A stretch of 64,000 nucleotides of DNA from Branchinecta lynchi (taxonomy: Eukaryota; Arthropoda; Branchiopoda; Anostraca; Branchinectidae): contig JAKZAP010000022.1 in assembly GCA_023053575.1 (NCBI GenBank), positions 14,054,518 through 14,118,517 of the forward strand, written 5' to 3'. Below, piece after piece: positions 1 through 12,059 of the stretch. The translations under genes and the position numbers were made by a program. Position 1 is the stretch's first letter; each line of letters begins with the position of its first letter. The notes under the pieces are model-generated. The model did not search any database and had not been told where the DNA came from. It worked only from the letters and a program-made list of their open reading frames with translations.

Positions 1-893
1 TTTGTTGTAATTGAGTAATAAGTAAATAAGTAATTTATTTCTGACCCGACATTTGAAAAGTGGAGTATGTAAAATAAAATTGAAGAATTAACTAAAACAT
101 AACAAATACAATACACAATTCTTCATCCATCGTCCAGAAAAGAATGTAGAGTGTCATGTGCTCGCTGGGCCCTGTTGTCGATGATTTTTGGCAGAGCCAC
201 CACATAAAATACACCGTTGCACCTTACATAATTAAACTAAACTTTCTGTTATAAAGAACGCTTCAGGTACATATTTACAAACTTCCACGATTAAGTTCGG
301 GTTCGTCGATTTCAGGATACCGGGAAGCAAATTCCGACCCACCCCCAACAACTTTTACCCGCACATGCGACAGCGCTTCTCACTTTAAACTATGACATCG
401 AGGCTGGACTCGAATGGACACATTTGTTATAGAAACAAGAGACGAAAACGAAGTTTGCAGTCTGATGGACTTGCCCCCAGATGGCTTATCAGGCTTATAA
501 CCCGGAGTTTCGGTATCGGGGTTTCGGAGGGTCGCCGTTTTTTTGTACCAGGGGGTTTTTCACCACCCTGTTCATCAGTCCCAGTAGAGAAGTCTGGTGG
601 AGATGGCCGTTTTTTTGTTTGTATTTTACCCGGAACCCGGTTTATCAGTCTCAGTAGAAGAACGCAGAGACCACGAGTGACACGCGCCACGCAATATATG
701 ACAGTGTAACGAGCAGAAATGAAACGCGACCAAATCAAAGAGACTGCAAGGGGTTTAACCTGCCTCCGGTATAGCGAGAGGTGATCGACAGATCATGGGC
801 CCTTGCTGATATGTTTTATTAGACGTAGCGGAAGTTGCTAAATAGTCGGCTACTTCTTAGGACAGAGCCCATAACCACGACATTTCATTCCAG
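1..893 (+). other. Probable intron 2 of cuticle gene 1 (3' part)
   Basis: This stretch precedes a splice acceptor (ttccag, 888-893) that opens the last exon of cuticle gene 1. In the two complete paralogues the intron before this exon is 1.9 and 2.9 kb, so the signal-peptide exon of gene 1 should lie left of the window. I found no copy of that exon here. Short open frames around 392-738 have no recognisable protein character. Confidence 0.6.
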
Positions 894-1304
894 TATGCCG
901 CAACACCATACGACTTCGCCTGGGCCGTGAAGGACGACTACACCTACAATGACTACAAGCACCAGGAGACCTCTGACGACAAGGGATACGTCAAGGGAAG
1001 CTATCAGACCCTCCTCCCAGACGGCCGTGTCCAGACTGTCTCATACACCGCTGATGACTACAACGGATACGTCGCTGATGTCCAGTACTCCGGCGAGGCT
1101 AAATACGACTACAAACCAGCCTACAAGCCATCCTACCCAGCACCAGAATACAAAGCACCAGCTTACCCTACCCCCGCATACCCCGCCCCAGCATACAAGG
1201 CACCAGCTTACCAGGCACCAGCATACAAGGCACCTGCTTACCCCGCTTACAGGGCGCCAGCATACCCTTCATACACCCCAAGCTACCCAGCACCGAAATA
1301 CTAG
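894..1304 (+). CDS. Cuticle protein gene 1, terminal exon (RR / chitin_bind_4), partial
   Basis: This exon encodes 136 residues and then TAG. It begins in phase 0 after the acceptor at 893, exactly where exon 3 of the two downstream paralogues begins. It holds a Rebers-Riddiford domain of the RR-2-like kind: YDFAWAVKDDY, then HQETSDDKGYVKGSY, LLPDGRVQTVSYTADDYNGY and VADVQYSGEA. The family is known to bind chitin fibres in the extracellular cuticle. A low-complexity tail follows, built of PAYKAP/PAYPAP steps with Tyr at every third to fourth place, ending PSYPAPKY; such Tyr-rich tails may be cross-linked. Exons 1 and 2 (start and signal peptide) are outside the window. The nucleotide match to genes 2 and 3 is very close, including the 3' UTR, which suggests recent duplication or gene conversion. 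Confidence 0.93.
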   Translation, partial: YAATPYDFAWAVKDDYTYNDYKHQETSDDKGYVKGSYQTLLPDGRVQTVSYTADDYNGYVADVQYSGEAKYDYKPAYKPSYPAPEYKAPAYPTPAYPAPAYKAPAYQAPAYKAPAYPAYRAPAYPSYTPSYPAPKY

Positions 1305-1378
1305 ATAGCTTCATTATGATTTGAAGTTTGCCTCAGATATTGTTGTTAATATTTTTTAGGTCGATATTTTTTGTACTG

Positions 1379-1384
1379 AATAAA
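1379..1384 (+). promoter_or_regulatory. Polyadenylation signal, cuticle gene 1
   Basis: AATAAA lies 75 bp after the stop codon. The sequence just before it (gatattttttgtactg) is shared with the 3' UTR of gene 2 and partly with gene 3. Confidence 0.8.
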
Positions 1385-3408
1385 ATCAAATTTAAACGAG
1401 AAAAATTGTGAGGAGTGAGCCAGAAGTAGCCTATATTTAAAAAAAAACGAGAAGAACCTTGCTTCGCCCTAACTCACCAATGACATTTGTGAGACTGAAA
1501 CTCCAAAACTAAACGTTACGCTCACCAAGACGCTCGCCAAGTGAAACGCAACGCTCTAAACCTGTGGTGTTGCAATTGTTCCAAAGTGACCATTTCCTCG
1601 CATGTTCACAAAAAAGATATCTGATAGCGCCATCAAAACTTAACTGAAAAGCCAGCTTATTTTTTTTTATCTTGGATTTGGATACGTGAATTATTTGGAC
1701 TCTTCGAAGGGATTTTTTATATTTTTCACCTTGGACTCATGTAGTGTCGTTAAAAGCCAGGCTTCGTCTTCCACATTCCCAGATGTCCGGGGCTTCCGCA
1801 TGGTGAAGCCAACCTTTCCAGATTTTCATACTAATGACGTTTTACTATTCTTCCACATTTCCTTTGCACTTTAAATATCTCTAACATGCCAGTCACAACT
1901 GCCAATCACTTTCCCTTTCCTTCCTACGGGTTGCCTCTATGGCACTGTCCAGACATTCACAATCTCGGGCATCCATCACCCCGGATATCCAGAAATTTTT
2001 GGCCTGGCTTCAGCTTCCAGAACCATCTCGACGAAATCGGCTGTCTGGAATCCGGAAGAAAAATCTGGAAGGTGAAGCCTGGCTTTTAGCATATACGCCC
2101 TCATAAGATTCTTCTCAGATTAGTTCTTTCTTGGCCGCTAGGTGCGCTATCGTAAAGAAAACAATGACACGTTACTTCTTATTGGTGTAGGCTATGTTTA
2201 TCCAGGTTTTTTTTTTTATTTTCAATTTCTCTTAGGCCTAACCATGTTTAAAACTGTTTAAAATGCCTCTTCCCCTCTTTTTGCTTTACCCAACTCTGTT
2301 CTGTCAAGCGTCATCAAGTTTAGCAATTCTGGCTGCCGACTTATATTTATTGTTAGTTATTTAGTATGGCCCAAGTTGGCCGTTTTAATAGAATTAAATA
2401 AAAAATGAATTATTCACCCGTCAGATAACCTATCCCAGATCTCACGTGTGATTGTTATTGTTCCTCTGCGTCTGGCGTTCAGTCCGACGCGGAAAACATG
2501 GATTTGAACTTAGATAGATAAAATAGAAAAACTTGGATAGATAGATAGAAAGTTTATTGTAAAAATCGACTATCGTGGTTATAAAACAAATTTGCAAATT
2601 ATTCCCAAAACAGAAAAATTTACAATATATGTATATAATGTCAGTACGCTTAAAAGTTCACGGTTCGTTAAAATATTCCACGAACTCGGGAATAAAACTT
2701 TTTGCATATCTAGCGTGTTTTGTAGGTACGGGACAGAGCTTGGGAACCTTAAACTTACCACTCGTCCTGGTCGACTTCTAACATTTTGATGGGGGGGGGA
2801 GGGAGGATTTGGGAGTGGAGAGGATGAGATACATGGCTGAACCGAAATCAACGCTTAGCTCATTCAACGGATAAGGAAGCGCCAGGTTCAGAAACGTTTA
2901 GTCCCAGCTTAGGTCACTTCTGAAGAAGGCCCGCTATTACAGGTGACCCAACAAAATTTAATCTTTTAATGTTCTAGTTGCAACATTCAGGCATAGAGGT
3001 GGAAAGCATACAGTGATACCACAAATCCCAAAGAAAAAGTTCACTTAGCGAAAATCAATTTTATGAAGTGGAGAGCAACGAAGTAACGCATTTTCATCAG
3101 GTCGTCTAAACTATTTAAGTTAATAATTTGTATGTAAACAGACTGTCGCATTTCAGCCCTGTTTCGGTTTAACTTTTAAGAAAAGGGTTGAGAATCGACA
3201 GTCGAGTTATACATCACGTCTTCACATGAATAGGACTGAACCTGACAAAAATGCCTTACTCTGTGCGTTACGACAGATAATGGATTTCATCGAATGATAG
3301 CCTAATCTTTCCGATTTTTGTTACCTCTATGCGCCTGTCCGTCTACGCTTGAAATATTTACCAACTAACCAACTGAAATATTAAGCCATTGGCGAAAAAT
3401 AAGCGCGC
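1385..3408. other. Intergenic, mixed degenerate repeats
   Basis: No gene is visible. Positions 2270-2406 look like a retrotransposon 3' UTR (ggcccaagttggccg then A-rich). The stretch 2512-2560 has gata repeats followed by agtttatt, which read on the minus strand is the usual 3' end of a non-LTR retrotransposon with an (ATCT)n tail. A G-rich run lies near 2790-2815. Positions 3058-3260 are a diverged copy of a repeat also seen at 33.6-34.7 kb and 59.64-59.79 kb. Confidence 0.5.
1752..2087. mobile_element. Small inverted-repeat element (AAAAGCCAGGCTTC ends)
   Basis: The left end AAAAGCCAGGCTTCGTCTTC is matched by the inverted right end (gaaggtgaagcctggctttt). The element is about 336 bp and non-coding. 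No clear target duplication was identified, so the class is open. Confidence 0.55.
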
Positions 3409-3506
3409 TTTGCTGCTGGGATTAATATTGTCTATACTGAGATAAGATTATTTTTAATTCGGATTAATCTTATCCCAATAGAGATAAGATCAATCCCAGT
3501 AGCAAA
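3409..3506. mobile_element. 98-bp palindromic MITE, copy 1
   Basis: The ends TTTGCTGCTGGGATTAAT and (inverted) TTTGCTACTGGGATTGAT pair, and the interior is also largely self-complementary (gataagatta and taatcttatc). A second copy is at 61354-61450. There is no coding capacity. Confidence 0.65.
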
Positions 3507-3704
3507 TACTGCAGTTAATTTTAATCCTTTCTCGGAGAAACTTTTCATAGTATACGCTGTTCCTGCCTAAACCCAACTCTACTCTCCATTTCATAATCAG
3601 AATCAATTCTGATGTCTGTCACTATTTTCTTCTCAAAAAAGCTTGAGTATGGTACACACCGAGGGAACTGTCTGCCAGTACACAGGAAAAGTAAGTTCGA
3701 CAAG

Positions 3705-4916
3705 AAACAAGACCAAAGGTGTCGATGGGATCCCAAAAATCTAAGATTTGATCCAGACAATTCGGTCTTGTCTTCGCCAGGCTAATCATCAGAGAAAACC
3801 GAGTTCAGATATTCTATCTACCTATCTATACCTCTATAAGCCATATCTATTTTGACGATATTGACCGAAACTTCCTGCTTTACTACTGCCAAATTTGCGG
3901 TTTCGCCCGAATTCCGAGCGAACTACTCGTCCAGCAAAAAAAGAAAAATTCAGGAACGAAGCCGGCGTATCTCCTTATCCCTATAAAGAAATTTAATCAA
4001 CTTTAAATAAAATTTTGACTTAAAAAAAATGTGGGTACAACCGGAATTCCGGACAAATTATATGTCAGGTTAAAAAATGATCATTATATACAGACTCAGC
4101 GTCTCTTCTTACCCCTAAATATATCATCTAATCAACTTCAGATAAAGCTTTTACTTTTAACCTATTTTCCGGTTTTGGCCGGATTACAGGCGAACTAGTT
4201 GTTCGGCGAGAAAATGATTTTCACCATCGGGTTCAGCATGTCTTCTTACCCATAAATCAAACATTTAATCAACTTCAAATGAAACTGTTACTTGCAACCA
4301 ACTTTCCGGTTTTGGCCGGATTCCGGACGAACTGCTTGTCCGGCGACAAAATGATTTTCACCATCATGCTCAGCATGTTTTCTTACCCCTAAATCAAACA
4401 TTTAATCAACTTCAAATGAAACTTTTACTTTTAACCAACTTTCCAGTTTTTGTCGGATTCCGGACGAACTGCTCGTCCAGCAAGAAAATGGTTTTCACCA
4501 TCGTGCTCAGCATGTCTTCTTACCCTAAATCAAACATTTAATCAACTTCAAATGAAACTTTTACGTTTAACCAACTTTCCGGTTTTTGCCGGATTCCGGA
4601 CGAACTACTTGTCCGGCGAGAAAATGATTGTCACCACCGTGTTCAGCATGTCTTCTCACTCCATACTCGACTATCACATTAGCTGTTTAAAAATATTTTG
4701 TTTGTCCCTTAAATTGAACCCCCACCCCCAAATATAGGGCTACAGAGCCCATCTACGAGCCCGACCTTACCCTTGACCCAAAGAATCCTCATACCAAGTT
4801 TCATCAAAATATCTCATTCCCTTCGAGAGTTATCGTGCTTACAGACGGACGGACGGACGGACAACTTTTGCGATGTCATAGGTATCCCTCCACTTACGTT
4901 TTGGGATCCCAAAAAA
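3705..4916 (+). mobile_element. Family 1 element, copy A (GGGATCCC ends, 137-bp units)
   Basis: It starts with aaacaagaccaaagg and the palindrome tgggatccca. It continues through degenerate tandem units of about 137 bp, each with a ccggttttggccgg core. It then has the conserved stretch aagtttcatcaaaatatc, an acggacgg tract at about 4846-4861, and the end cttacgttttgggatccc. It is non-coding; the open frames inside only reflect the repeat. Its right end abuts a retrotransposon fragment. Confidence 0.8.
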
Positions 4917-4918
4917 GT

Positions 4919-5240
4919 GTTTCCCCCAGTACGAACAGCCCCTGCTCACTCTGCGGTGAAGGCGATGATGACCTAGCCCATTTGGTTGCACTGTGTCGCG
5001 AACTCTCGTTTTTAAGGGAATCTTGCTGGGGGGTAAGGGAGATACTGTTTCCTGATATGTTGAAGAGCACATCTCCGGGAGCAATTAGTGCGTTATGTAG
5101 ATTTGTGTTGCAAAGTGTTAAAGTAAAAGTTGACCGGGCGAGTGCAGTTTAGTTTCTGTAGTGATATATTAGAAGTAATTATGAAGTTTTTTGTTTTGTT
5201 GTATGTATATGGCCCTAAGGCTTTAAATACAATATTATTA
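4919..5240 (+). pseudogene. Non-LTR retrotransposon 3' fragment (C-terminal zinc-knuckle)
   Basis: In the frame ending at 5152 the translation contains CSLCGEGDDDLAHLVALC, a Cys-X2-Cys...His...Cys pattern typical of the C-terminus of non-LTR reverse-transcriptase proteins. After the stop the 3' UTR reads tatggccctaaggcttt and ends in an att-rich tail near 5230-5240. The 5' part is missing; the fragment begins at the family 1 element. Confidence 0.7.
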
Positions 5241-5242
5241 TA

Positions 5243-5392
5243 GCGAAAACAAGTGTGAAAATCAGTGATTTACTGGAACGTCGAAACGGTGTGAAGTACA
5301 GATCACCAGGAGACTGGCTTGATTTAGGGATCACGGAAGTAGATTGTTGTTGGATTATAGGTACGACGGCTCCTTTAACATCGATGATGTAA
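5243..5392 (+). pseudogene. Short coding-like stretch, unrecognised
   Basis: An open frame of 49 codons ends at TAA (5390-5392) and reads like protein (ISDLLERRNGVKY, then YRSPGDWLDLGITEVDCCW). It has no start and no flanking splice sites that I can defend. It lies between two non-LTR fragments, so a piece of retroelement coding sequence is likely. I do not recognise the domain. Confidence 0.3.
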
Positions 5393-5648
5393 AATTTTCA
5401 TATGATCTCAAATTAAACAGCAGATTACGATAGCTATAATGGCACTCGGAAGACTCAAAGAAGCTGGCCTTACAGTGAATCCAAGCTATTGTCGCGTCGG
5501 ATTCTCAGACGTCTCTTAAAGAAGTTGAATCGGAAGCAGTCTAATATTTGCGATGTCTATTTCACCCCCATCCAAGTCGCCAGCTCAAATTCACCGTTTT
5601 AAGCTTATTAATTAACATTTAGAATTTAGTTTTTAATCCGATCATTTA

Positions 5649-5768
5649 GAATATGCTTCGCCGGCTTAGCATTCTTCTCTTTCTGCAGAGCTCTCTGATC
5701 CTCTGGAAAGTGCCCAAAAGAGAGCAGCGAGAATCATTCTGGATGATTATAGCAGTACATAGTAACAG
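5649..5768 (+). pseudogene. Reverse-transcriptase thumb fragment (non-LTR)
   Basis: Translated from 5649 the frame gives EYASPA, a stop in place of the usual Trp (TAG for TGG), then HSSLSAELSDPLESAQKRAA. This matches the 'LEYxxPVWH...DALExxQKRA' segment after the palm of non-LTR reverse transcriptases. It is a short, inactivated relic. Confidence 0.65.
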
Positions 5769-6155
5769 TACATTCCTAAATTAATTGACTGCAGAATTGC
5801 CCTTTAAAAAAAAACTCCGAGCAAAGACCGTGTGTAGTCCCCATACGAGCCATCTTTCCCCCTCCCCTACCGTCGTCCGTGCGTCGGTCCGACAGGAACA
5901 TTGGCAATCAATTTTTGCCGTATCCTGTCAATTAGTCAAACCAATTTTTACCCAGTTTCATTCCAACATTTATTTCAGGCCTTATCTTGTAAAGTGTATT
6001 AATTAATTTGTTGTCGTATTTGTGTATTTCGTAAATATTTTATTCACCTCTTCTAGCTAAGCTATTTGGAATTAAATTTGATTGACTGACCAATCAGCAG
6101 TGGTTTCTCCTCTATTTTGGGCCACATCAATTCATTCCTTTTATGAGTAACGTCT
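5769..6155. other. Intergenic, nothing recognisable
   Basis: AT-rich sequence. The A-rich stretch near 6060-6080 could be a retroelement 3' end, but there is no firm support. Confidence 0.4.
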
Positions 6156-6316
6156 TCGACACTGCAGAACGGATACGTCAGCTACATTTAAGAGCTATGT
6201 TTCGGCCATTCTTCAGTTCATTCTCAGCTTGATGAGCCTGAAGAGGACCCTTGCCAAGAAGGGCCAAAATATAGCTCTAATAAAATGTAGCTGACGTATC
6301 CATTTTGGAGTGTCAA
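6156..6316. mobile_element. Inverted-repeat MITE (gtcagctac family), copy 1
   Basis: The ends TTCGACACTGCAGAACGG and (inverted) TTGACACTCCAAAATGG enclose paired inner blocks, gatacgtcagctacattt at the left and aaatgtagctgacgtatc at the right. The inner motif gaagaggacccttgccaag recurs in all copies. It is non-coding. Confidence 0.7.
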
Positions 6317-6902
6317 GCTTGATTCGCAGTCAGCTTGGGCTGAAGGACTATTTAATGGGTAACGGAAGGAAAGACTCACTGAAGACAACTATATGACAAA
6401 TAGAAATTTATTAATAAGTCAATCCTTACAACTACAAACGCTTGACTAGTGAAAATTGGGTAGCACCGTTGTCAGTCATTTCTAGATATGCTGATACGTA
6501 TAAATTGCCACGTGTAGATATGTTGATACATATATATTACCGAAATGAAAAATACTTTCAATCTCCGTTACATAATTCCATTCTTAGCAAATAAATACCG
6601 TCTTCGTTAAACCAGCTAGAAACATGCCAAAGTTCTTTTAGAAGAGAAGACTAAAAAGTTTCCTAGTGGATTGGAAGTGGAAGTGGAGAGGAAAAACATC
6701 AATTGTGAATGATTATGTTTATCATTGGCCTCATTCCACTGAATTTTATTGAAGTTCATTTTCCAGCTTGAGCGGCTTGAGCCTGAAGAGGACACTTGCC
6801 AAGAAGGTCCGAAATATAGCCTTAAAAAAAAAAAAATCTTATTCCACTTTTTGAAATTTACGAAAAGCCGATATTCCTTCAGCCGAAGCTGACTGCGAAT
6901 CA
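6317..6902. other. Intergenic with half MITE at 6768-6840
   Basis: Positions 6768-6840 carry one end of the gtcagctac MITE family (ggcttgagcctgaagagg), ending in a run of A. No gene is visible. Confidence 0.45.
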
Positions 6903-7055
6903 TATTCGACGATGCAAAACGGACAAGTCAGCTACATTTATTAGAGCTATATCTCGGCCCTTTTTGGGAAGGAACCTCTTCAGGCTCAAGCTGGAAAATG
7001 AAGTATAGCTATAAGAAAAAGCTAGCTAACTTATCCGTTTTGCACCGTCAAATAT
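6903..7055. mobile_element. Inverted-repeat MITE (gtcagctac family), copy 2
   Basis: The ends ATATTCGACGATGCAAAAC and (inverted) ATATTTGACGGTGCAAAAC pair. The short form is about 153 bp. It shares the ctcttcaggctcaagctgg block with the larger foldback at 38669-39233. Confidence 0.7.
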
Positions 7056-9820
7056 TAGGATACTGCTTTTCTTTTTATAACTTTGCATGAATGAAAAAAA
7101 CTTATTGCCAACCAAAGTTGACCCTGGATGAAATACTAAGAACCTACAAACTACACAAAACACGGCAAAATTGTAAGAGACTACGGACATTCATATGCAG
7201 TTTTATCTTTGGTTAAAATTAGTAATCTTTCTGTCAGTAGTCTCCGAGGGTCCAGAATTTTATTTGTACCATATCGCATATTATTTGTATCGTATCGTAT
7301 TTTATTTACACTGTACCGTAGCGTATATCGTGTTGCTCCCCAGTAACCGAGCTTGCTTATCCATTAATAATAATAATAATTAATTTATGAGCCACTGTAC
7401 AGCTTAAAGATAGTGGAGTGATGAAAGGAAATGATAAACACAACAAACCACAACTGAAGAACACCAAGTGAAAAAGTCGGACGAGGCCGCGGTGCGCACC
7501 AAGCCGGAAAATGCACACCAATTTCCGTCTGAAGAGTGTCCAACAAACGCAACATATCGGTAGCCCCGTATCAATCTACAATCTACATCTGTTTCAAAAT
7601 GATCAAGGTAGGTAGAAGGAATGTGCAGTAACGATAATAATTTAACTCATTTACTCAAAAGATCCGTTTCTTCTAACTGTTTCCGCACACCCAGTGACGA
7701 CGTTCGTGGTCTATTAACCTCTAAGATCTTCCTCTTCACGAAGTCCTTGCGAAAGATTTGATCTTTTTTGTTTTTCAGCACTAGCCGAGATTTTCCCTAC
7801 TTGAACCTAACTTTTATTTTGTCTTGTCACAAGAAACGCGTTTAACGGGATTTCTCTCAGATTTCTCTGCTTTCGTTCTACGTACGGCGCTCAATGGTTT
7901 CAAATACTCAGTCTGCCCGTTGAAAAATTCGCAGCCTGCGTAGTTATATGATAGTTGTACGAAAAAGTTTCATTTATTGATATGTAATAGTAAAGAATAC
8001 TATCATTGAATGTGTCTCAGACTGGGCCAATCTTAAGCAGTAATATCCAGTAACATCCTGTCTTGCTAATAGTTGCATGCAGTACATTGCAGTAACACGG
8101 TAGCCCTGACATCCCGATGAAAAATTTTTAGCCTGCGTAGTAGTATGATAGTAGAACGAAAACGTTGCATATAATACTATATAATAGCAAAGAATACTAT
8201 CATTTAATGTGCCTCAGACTTGTGCAATCTTATGTAGTAGTATCCAGTAGCATCCTGTCTTGCCATAGTGGCATCCGGTCTTGCTAATAGTTGCATATAG
8301 TAGTGTGCAGTAGAACGGTAGCCTTGAAGTAAAGCATGTAGTAGCATCGTTAGTACTGCATGCTACTTTTTCGTACTACTTCATAGTACTATTTTGAGAT
8401 GAATTTTTCATCAGGATGACTCGATCCGACCACTGGGTCATGTAGGTGCGGGTCGGAAGCGCCCGACATGGGGAGGATGGAATCATAATTTGACTTTGGA
8501 TCTAAAAAACGTTTTTATTGTAGCAGGCATATGGAAAATGTGTAAAAAAATCAAACTAATTATTTGCATTATCGATTTCTTTTAAGTATTTTGTTTTCTG
8601 ATTTTTCTTGTTAATTCCCGCAGGTCCAAAGAATTAAGGATGTAAACTAGATCACAATAAACAAACGCCGTAAATTATACTAAGTTTGTCATAGTGTTTT
8701 CTTGAAGATTCTGAAATCGAGCTAAATAATATTCAGCTTCCGAGACGAAAAAATGTCAAAGTGGCCGATGGTTTCTTCTTCGCACATATCTAAACGTCAA
8801 CATGGTCACATACTTAGCTGTTTTAATCCTCCGAGACATCACTCGATCTTCTCGGAGGTTTTAGTAATCTTTTGACCAGGGCCAGGAGATCAATGAATGG
8901 ATAATTATCAACGGCGCATTGGCGTCCAGGAATGAATTGTTTCAAGTAATTTGTGGATAACGTGGGCTACCGTGATTTGGGGGAAAATGAAGGGAACAGT
9001 GTGTTCCTAAAAATCCGACTCATTGCCAAACGATGGTGGCTCCCACCTTCTCGGCCTACATGATCAAAGGCTTTAATAAGTAGTAAATCTGCAATCTGCT
9101 TTCTGAGCAATGTTTTGCACTGTCTTTGCAGTAGAAAGTGAAAGCTATTATGTTCTGCCTCTTACCTTATAGATCCGTATTTAACTCTATCTCTGTCACA
9201 ATTGGTCATGAGACAATTCAGTTATAATTTCAATTTAGTTTATTATTTAAAAATCTTGAAACGTCGGTAAGCCGACTAGATGATTTTACGTCAACAATAT
9301 ATTTACTGAAGTTATAATATTTGAAAGTGAATAATATATATAGAGCTAGGCCCATAACTGGCCATTCGTCTGTCAGTTCACATAACTTGGGGGACAATGG
9401 AGGGACTTTAGGAAACTAGTCCGCTTAGAGCGCTGAACTGGAATAAGACGAATCCCTTTTGCACTGTTTATTCTCCGCGTCGATTACCATCCATGTCGCT
9501 TACAGAATAATTTTCGCTTTCAGTGCTGACTGGCTTTTAGTTGACGTGTTGTTTTTCACTTTCAGTTTTATTTTCGAATAATTATAAACAGATGTTTAGG
9601 TATTTAATTGGCTGGGTATATTTGTCTGTGATTATCTTGCTACCATCCGATTTTTTTTTTAACCTGAGAATAAAGATAAGCTAAGATCTGGATACGCGAT
9701 ATTTGTCACCAATTGTGGTCGGTTCAGCAGACGTTGACTGGATAAACTGATTCTAGTTGTTGTGACCATGCTCTTTTGTCTGCGTCTGGGGGATATTCCA
9801 TTTTCAAAAACACTAGTTGC
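7056..9820. other. Intergenic; two tandem tagtagcat-type repeats at 7914-8415
   Basis: An (aat)n microsatellite lies at about 7365-7384. Positions 7914-8105 and 8108-8415 are head-to-tail copies of a repeat rich in gtagtagtat/tgctact with gatgaaaaatt at its borders. Related copies are in the second introns of cuticle genes 2 and 3. Positions 9060-9480 resemble 48750-49020 at a distance. No gene is supported. Confidence 0.5.
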
Positions 9821-10228
9821 GTTTTTGCTGACACCATGTGACACCATGTGACACCACAATTAGTCGTTTTTGCAGTTATCGTGGTATCTGATACACGGTG
9901 CTCTGCAAAAACGACTATTGCCGAAATTGCACTTTTCGAAGTCATCCCAAAAGAAAAACAGATATCCAGTTACATCACTAAATGCTAAACTTTTTTCTCA
10001 CCAATCTGACAATATTTGATGAAAGTGAGATGACTTTTCAGATACCACGACCAGATACCACGGTCGGACCGTAGTATCTGAATATCTGATAGCACGATAA
10101 CTGGCCAGATACCACGATAACTGCAAAAACGCCTTTTGGCCGTGGTATCAGATACCACGATAACTGCAAAAACGACTTTAGGCCGTGGTATCCGAGGTGG
10201 TATCAGATACCATGGTATCTGCAAAAAC
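9821..10228. mobile_element. GTTTTTGCAG-ended inverted-repeat element, copy 1
   Basis: The ends gtttttgctgacaccatg and (inverted) gtttttgcagataccatg pair. The interior repeats gataccacgataactgcaa and its complement several times. It is about 408 bp and non-coding. Copy 2 is at 35543-37717, split by two later insertions. Confidence 0.7.
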
Positions 10229-10370
10229 AAAACTACTGATCTTAAAGCACAGCTTACTAAAATGGCTTTGCGATTAAACGGTCCAAGCAAATAGTTTTTC
10301 AAAAATCATCATACTTGCCTCGCGAAATGAGCGATTCCCTGGTGAGTGATTGACGCAAAATACTTGGTTT

Positions 10371-11010
10371 TCCTCGCACAGGGAACCCGTCACTACGCCC
10401 ACCCGTCATTTCGCCCACCCGTCACTTCGCCTAAAAAATCCGTCAGTTCGCCCACTTTTTCCGACAGTTCGCCTAAACGTTAGTTCGCCCACTTTTTCCG
10501 ACAGTTCACCCACCCGTCACTACACCCACCCGTCACTTCGCCCACCCGTCACTACGCCCACCCGTCACAACACCCACCCGTCACAACGCCCACCCGTCAC
10601 AACGCCCACCCGTCACTACGCCCACCCGTCACTACGCCCACCCGTCACTACGTCCACCGTCAGTTCGCCTACCGTCAGTTCGCCCACCCGTCATTTCGCC
10701 CAAAAATCCGTCAGTTCGGCCAACTTTTCCGACAGTTCGCCCACCCGTCATTTGACCCAAAAATACGTCAGTTGGCCCACTCCTGAAATCCGTCAGTTCG
10801 CCCACTCTTGAAATCCGTCAGTTGACCCACCCTTGAAATCTGTCATTTGGCCCACTCCCCGTCAGTTCGCCCAATTTTTCCGACAGTTCGCCCACCCGTC
10901 ATTTGGCCCAAAAATCCGTCAGTTGGCCCACTCCTTGAAATCCGTCAGTTGACCCACTCCCGACATCCGTCACTTCGCCCAATTTAAAAATCCGACAGTT
11001 GACCCAATTT
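10371..11010 (+). repeat. 16-bp minisatellite (cccacccgtcactacg), array 1
   Basis: The basic period is 16 bp (cccacccgtcactacg and variants ending acaacg or agttcg), mixed with longer units such as aaaatccgtcagttcgccc. The long open frame through it is an artefact of the repeat. An inverted counterpart lies at 19495-20070, and both share flanking sequence containing ggggaataatcagaaggagc. Confidence 0.85.
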
Positions 11011-12059
11011 TGCAGGATCATTAAATCCACGAAAAAGTGCCGCGACCACAGGGGAATAATCAGCTCAACTCGGCCCTGTCAGTAAAGAAAGAGACGCAAT
11101 CCCAGAAGATTACTCAAACAGAGGCGACCTTCCTCGTTTAATTAGGTCAACACGAGATGCTTATGGGTGCAACTTTTATGTTTACGTAAAGAAGGATATG
11201 AAGATGGGTTTAAAAAAGGTATTATATGAAAAAGCACCGAGACCCCAGGGGAATAATCAGAAGGAGCCGACAATTACGTAGACATTTAGTCAGAAACGTG
11301 GGAAGCTTTGCGAGATTCTGCGGCAAATTCAGTTGGAAAATCTAAAAGATGAAAAAAAAAGGAAAAAATAAAGTAACGAGCAGTAAAGGGTTCTGATTGG
11401 CAATACGATTTAGAGTCGTTCATACGGAAATGGAAAGTAAAAGCATAATAGAAATAATATAATGCAGGACTTTACTACCGAGCTTCCGTGTACTATCTCC
11501 GAGTATATTCGCAAGCTATCTGCAATGTATGAGTCTCTACTCTGTACGGAAAGTGTCCTCTTGTCAGTGGGAAAACTTTTTTTTCCTAAATTTACGTAGC
11601 CCACAAACAACATTTAAACTGCTCATCAACGTTATGTGATTCAAGGTATGTGAGAATTATCAATTTCTTTCGCCGACGGCTTTCAACCCAGCAAACCCGA
11701 ATATTCAAAAGCTTTTCCAAAATATGATCGTAGATTCGTACAGAACAGCTTTTCCAACCTTGAGTCCCTTGTGCTGTTGACCAAGGACACACCCAGGGTT
11801 GCTTACTGCAATATCTACTGCCAGTTTGAGGCCAGGGATGGCCCGAAAGGGGGGGGGGGATAAGGGGGTGACATCTGTCAAACACAATCTCCGAGTCGTT
11901 TGAATTTTTTTTTTTAATATCATCGTAAATCCGTCCCAGTCAAAGGCAAGCCGAGTCGTTTAAATCAGGTTTCAATACCCCGTCAGGGCGGTGACATGAT
12001 TATTTCTCGAACGACGGGTACCATTGCACCCTTGTTTTAAAACCTGTTCTAGTCGTATA
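11011..12059 (+). repeat. Family 3 body next to the minisatellite
   Basis: This non-coding stretch recurs inverted at about 18050-19490. Shared blocks include ggggaataatcagaagg, ccgagtcgttt with aaatccgtcccagtcaaag, and an end near 11985 with gaggtttcaatacc-like sequence. A G-run lies at about 11849-11858. I see no gene. Confidence 0.55.

Noticed and set aside
949..1308. Second-frame open reading across the cuticle exon (also at 30229 and 46131)
   Set aside because: It is a shadow of the real RR exon caused by its repetitive tail.
7599..7607. ATG ATC AAG followed by gtaggt, like a cuticle-gene first exon
   Set aside because: There is no TATA/TCAGT pair at the right distance, and no signal-peptide exon follows within 2 kb.
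10350..10811. Long open frame of 153 codons rich in His/Pro/Thr
   Set aside because: It lies entirely inside the 16-bp minisatellite; all frames of such an array stay open for long stretches.
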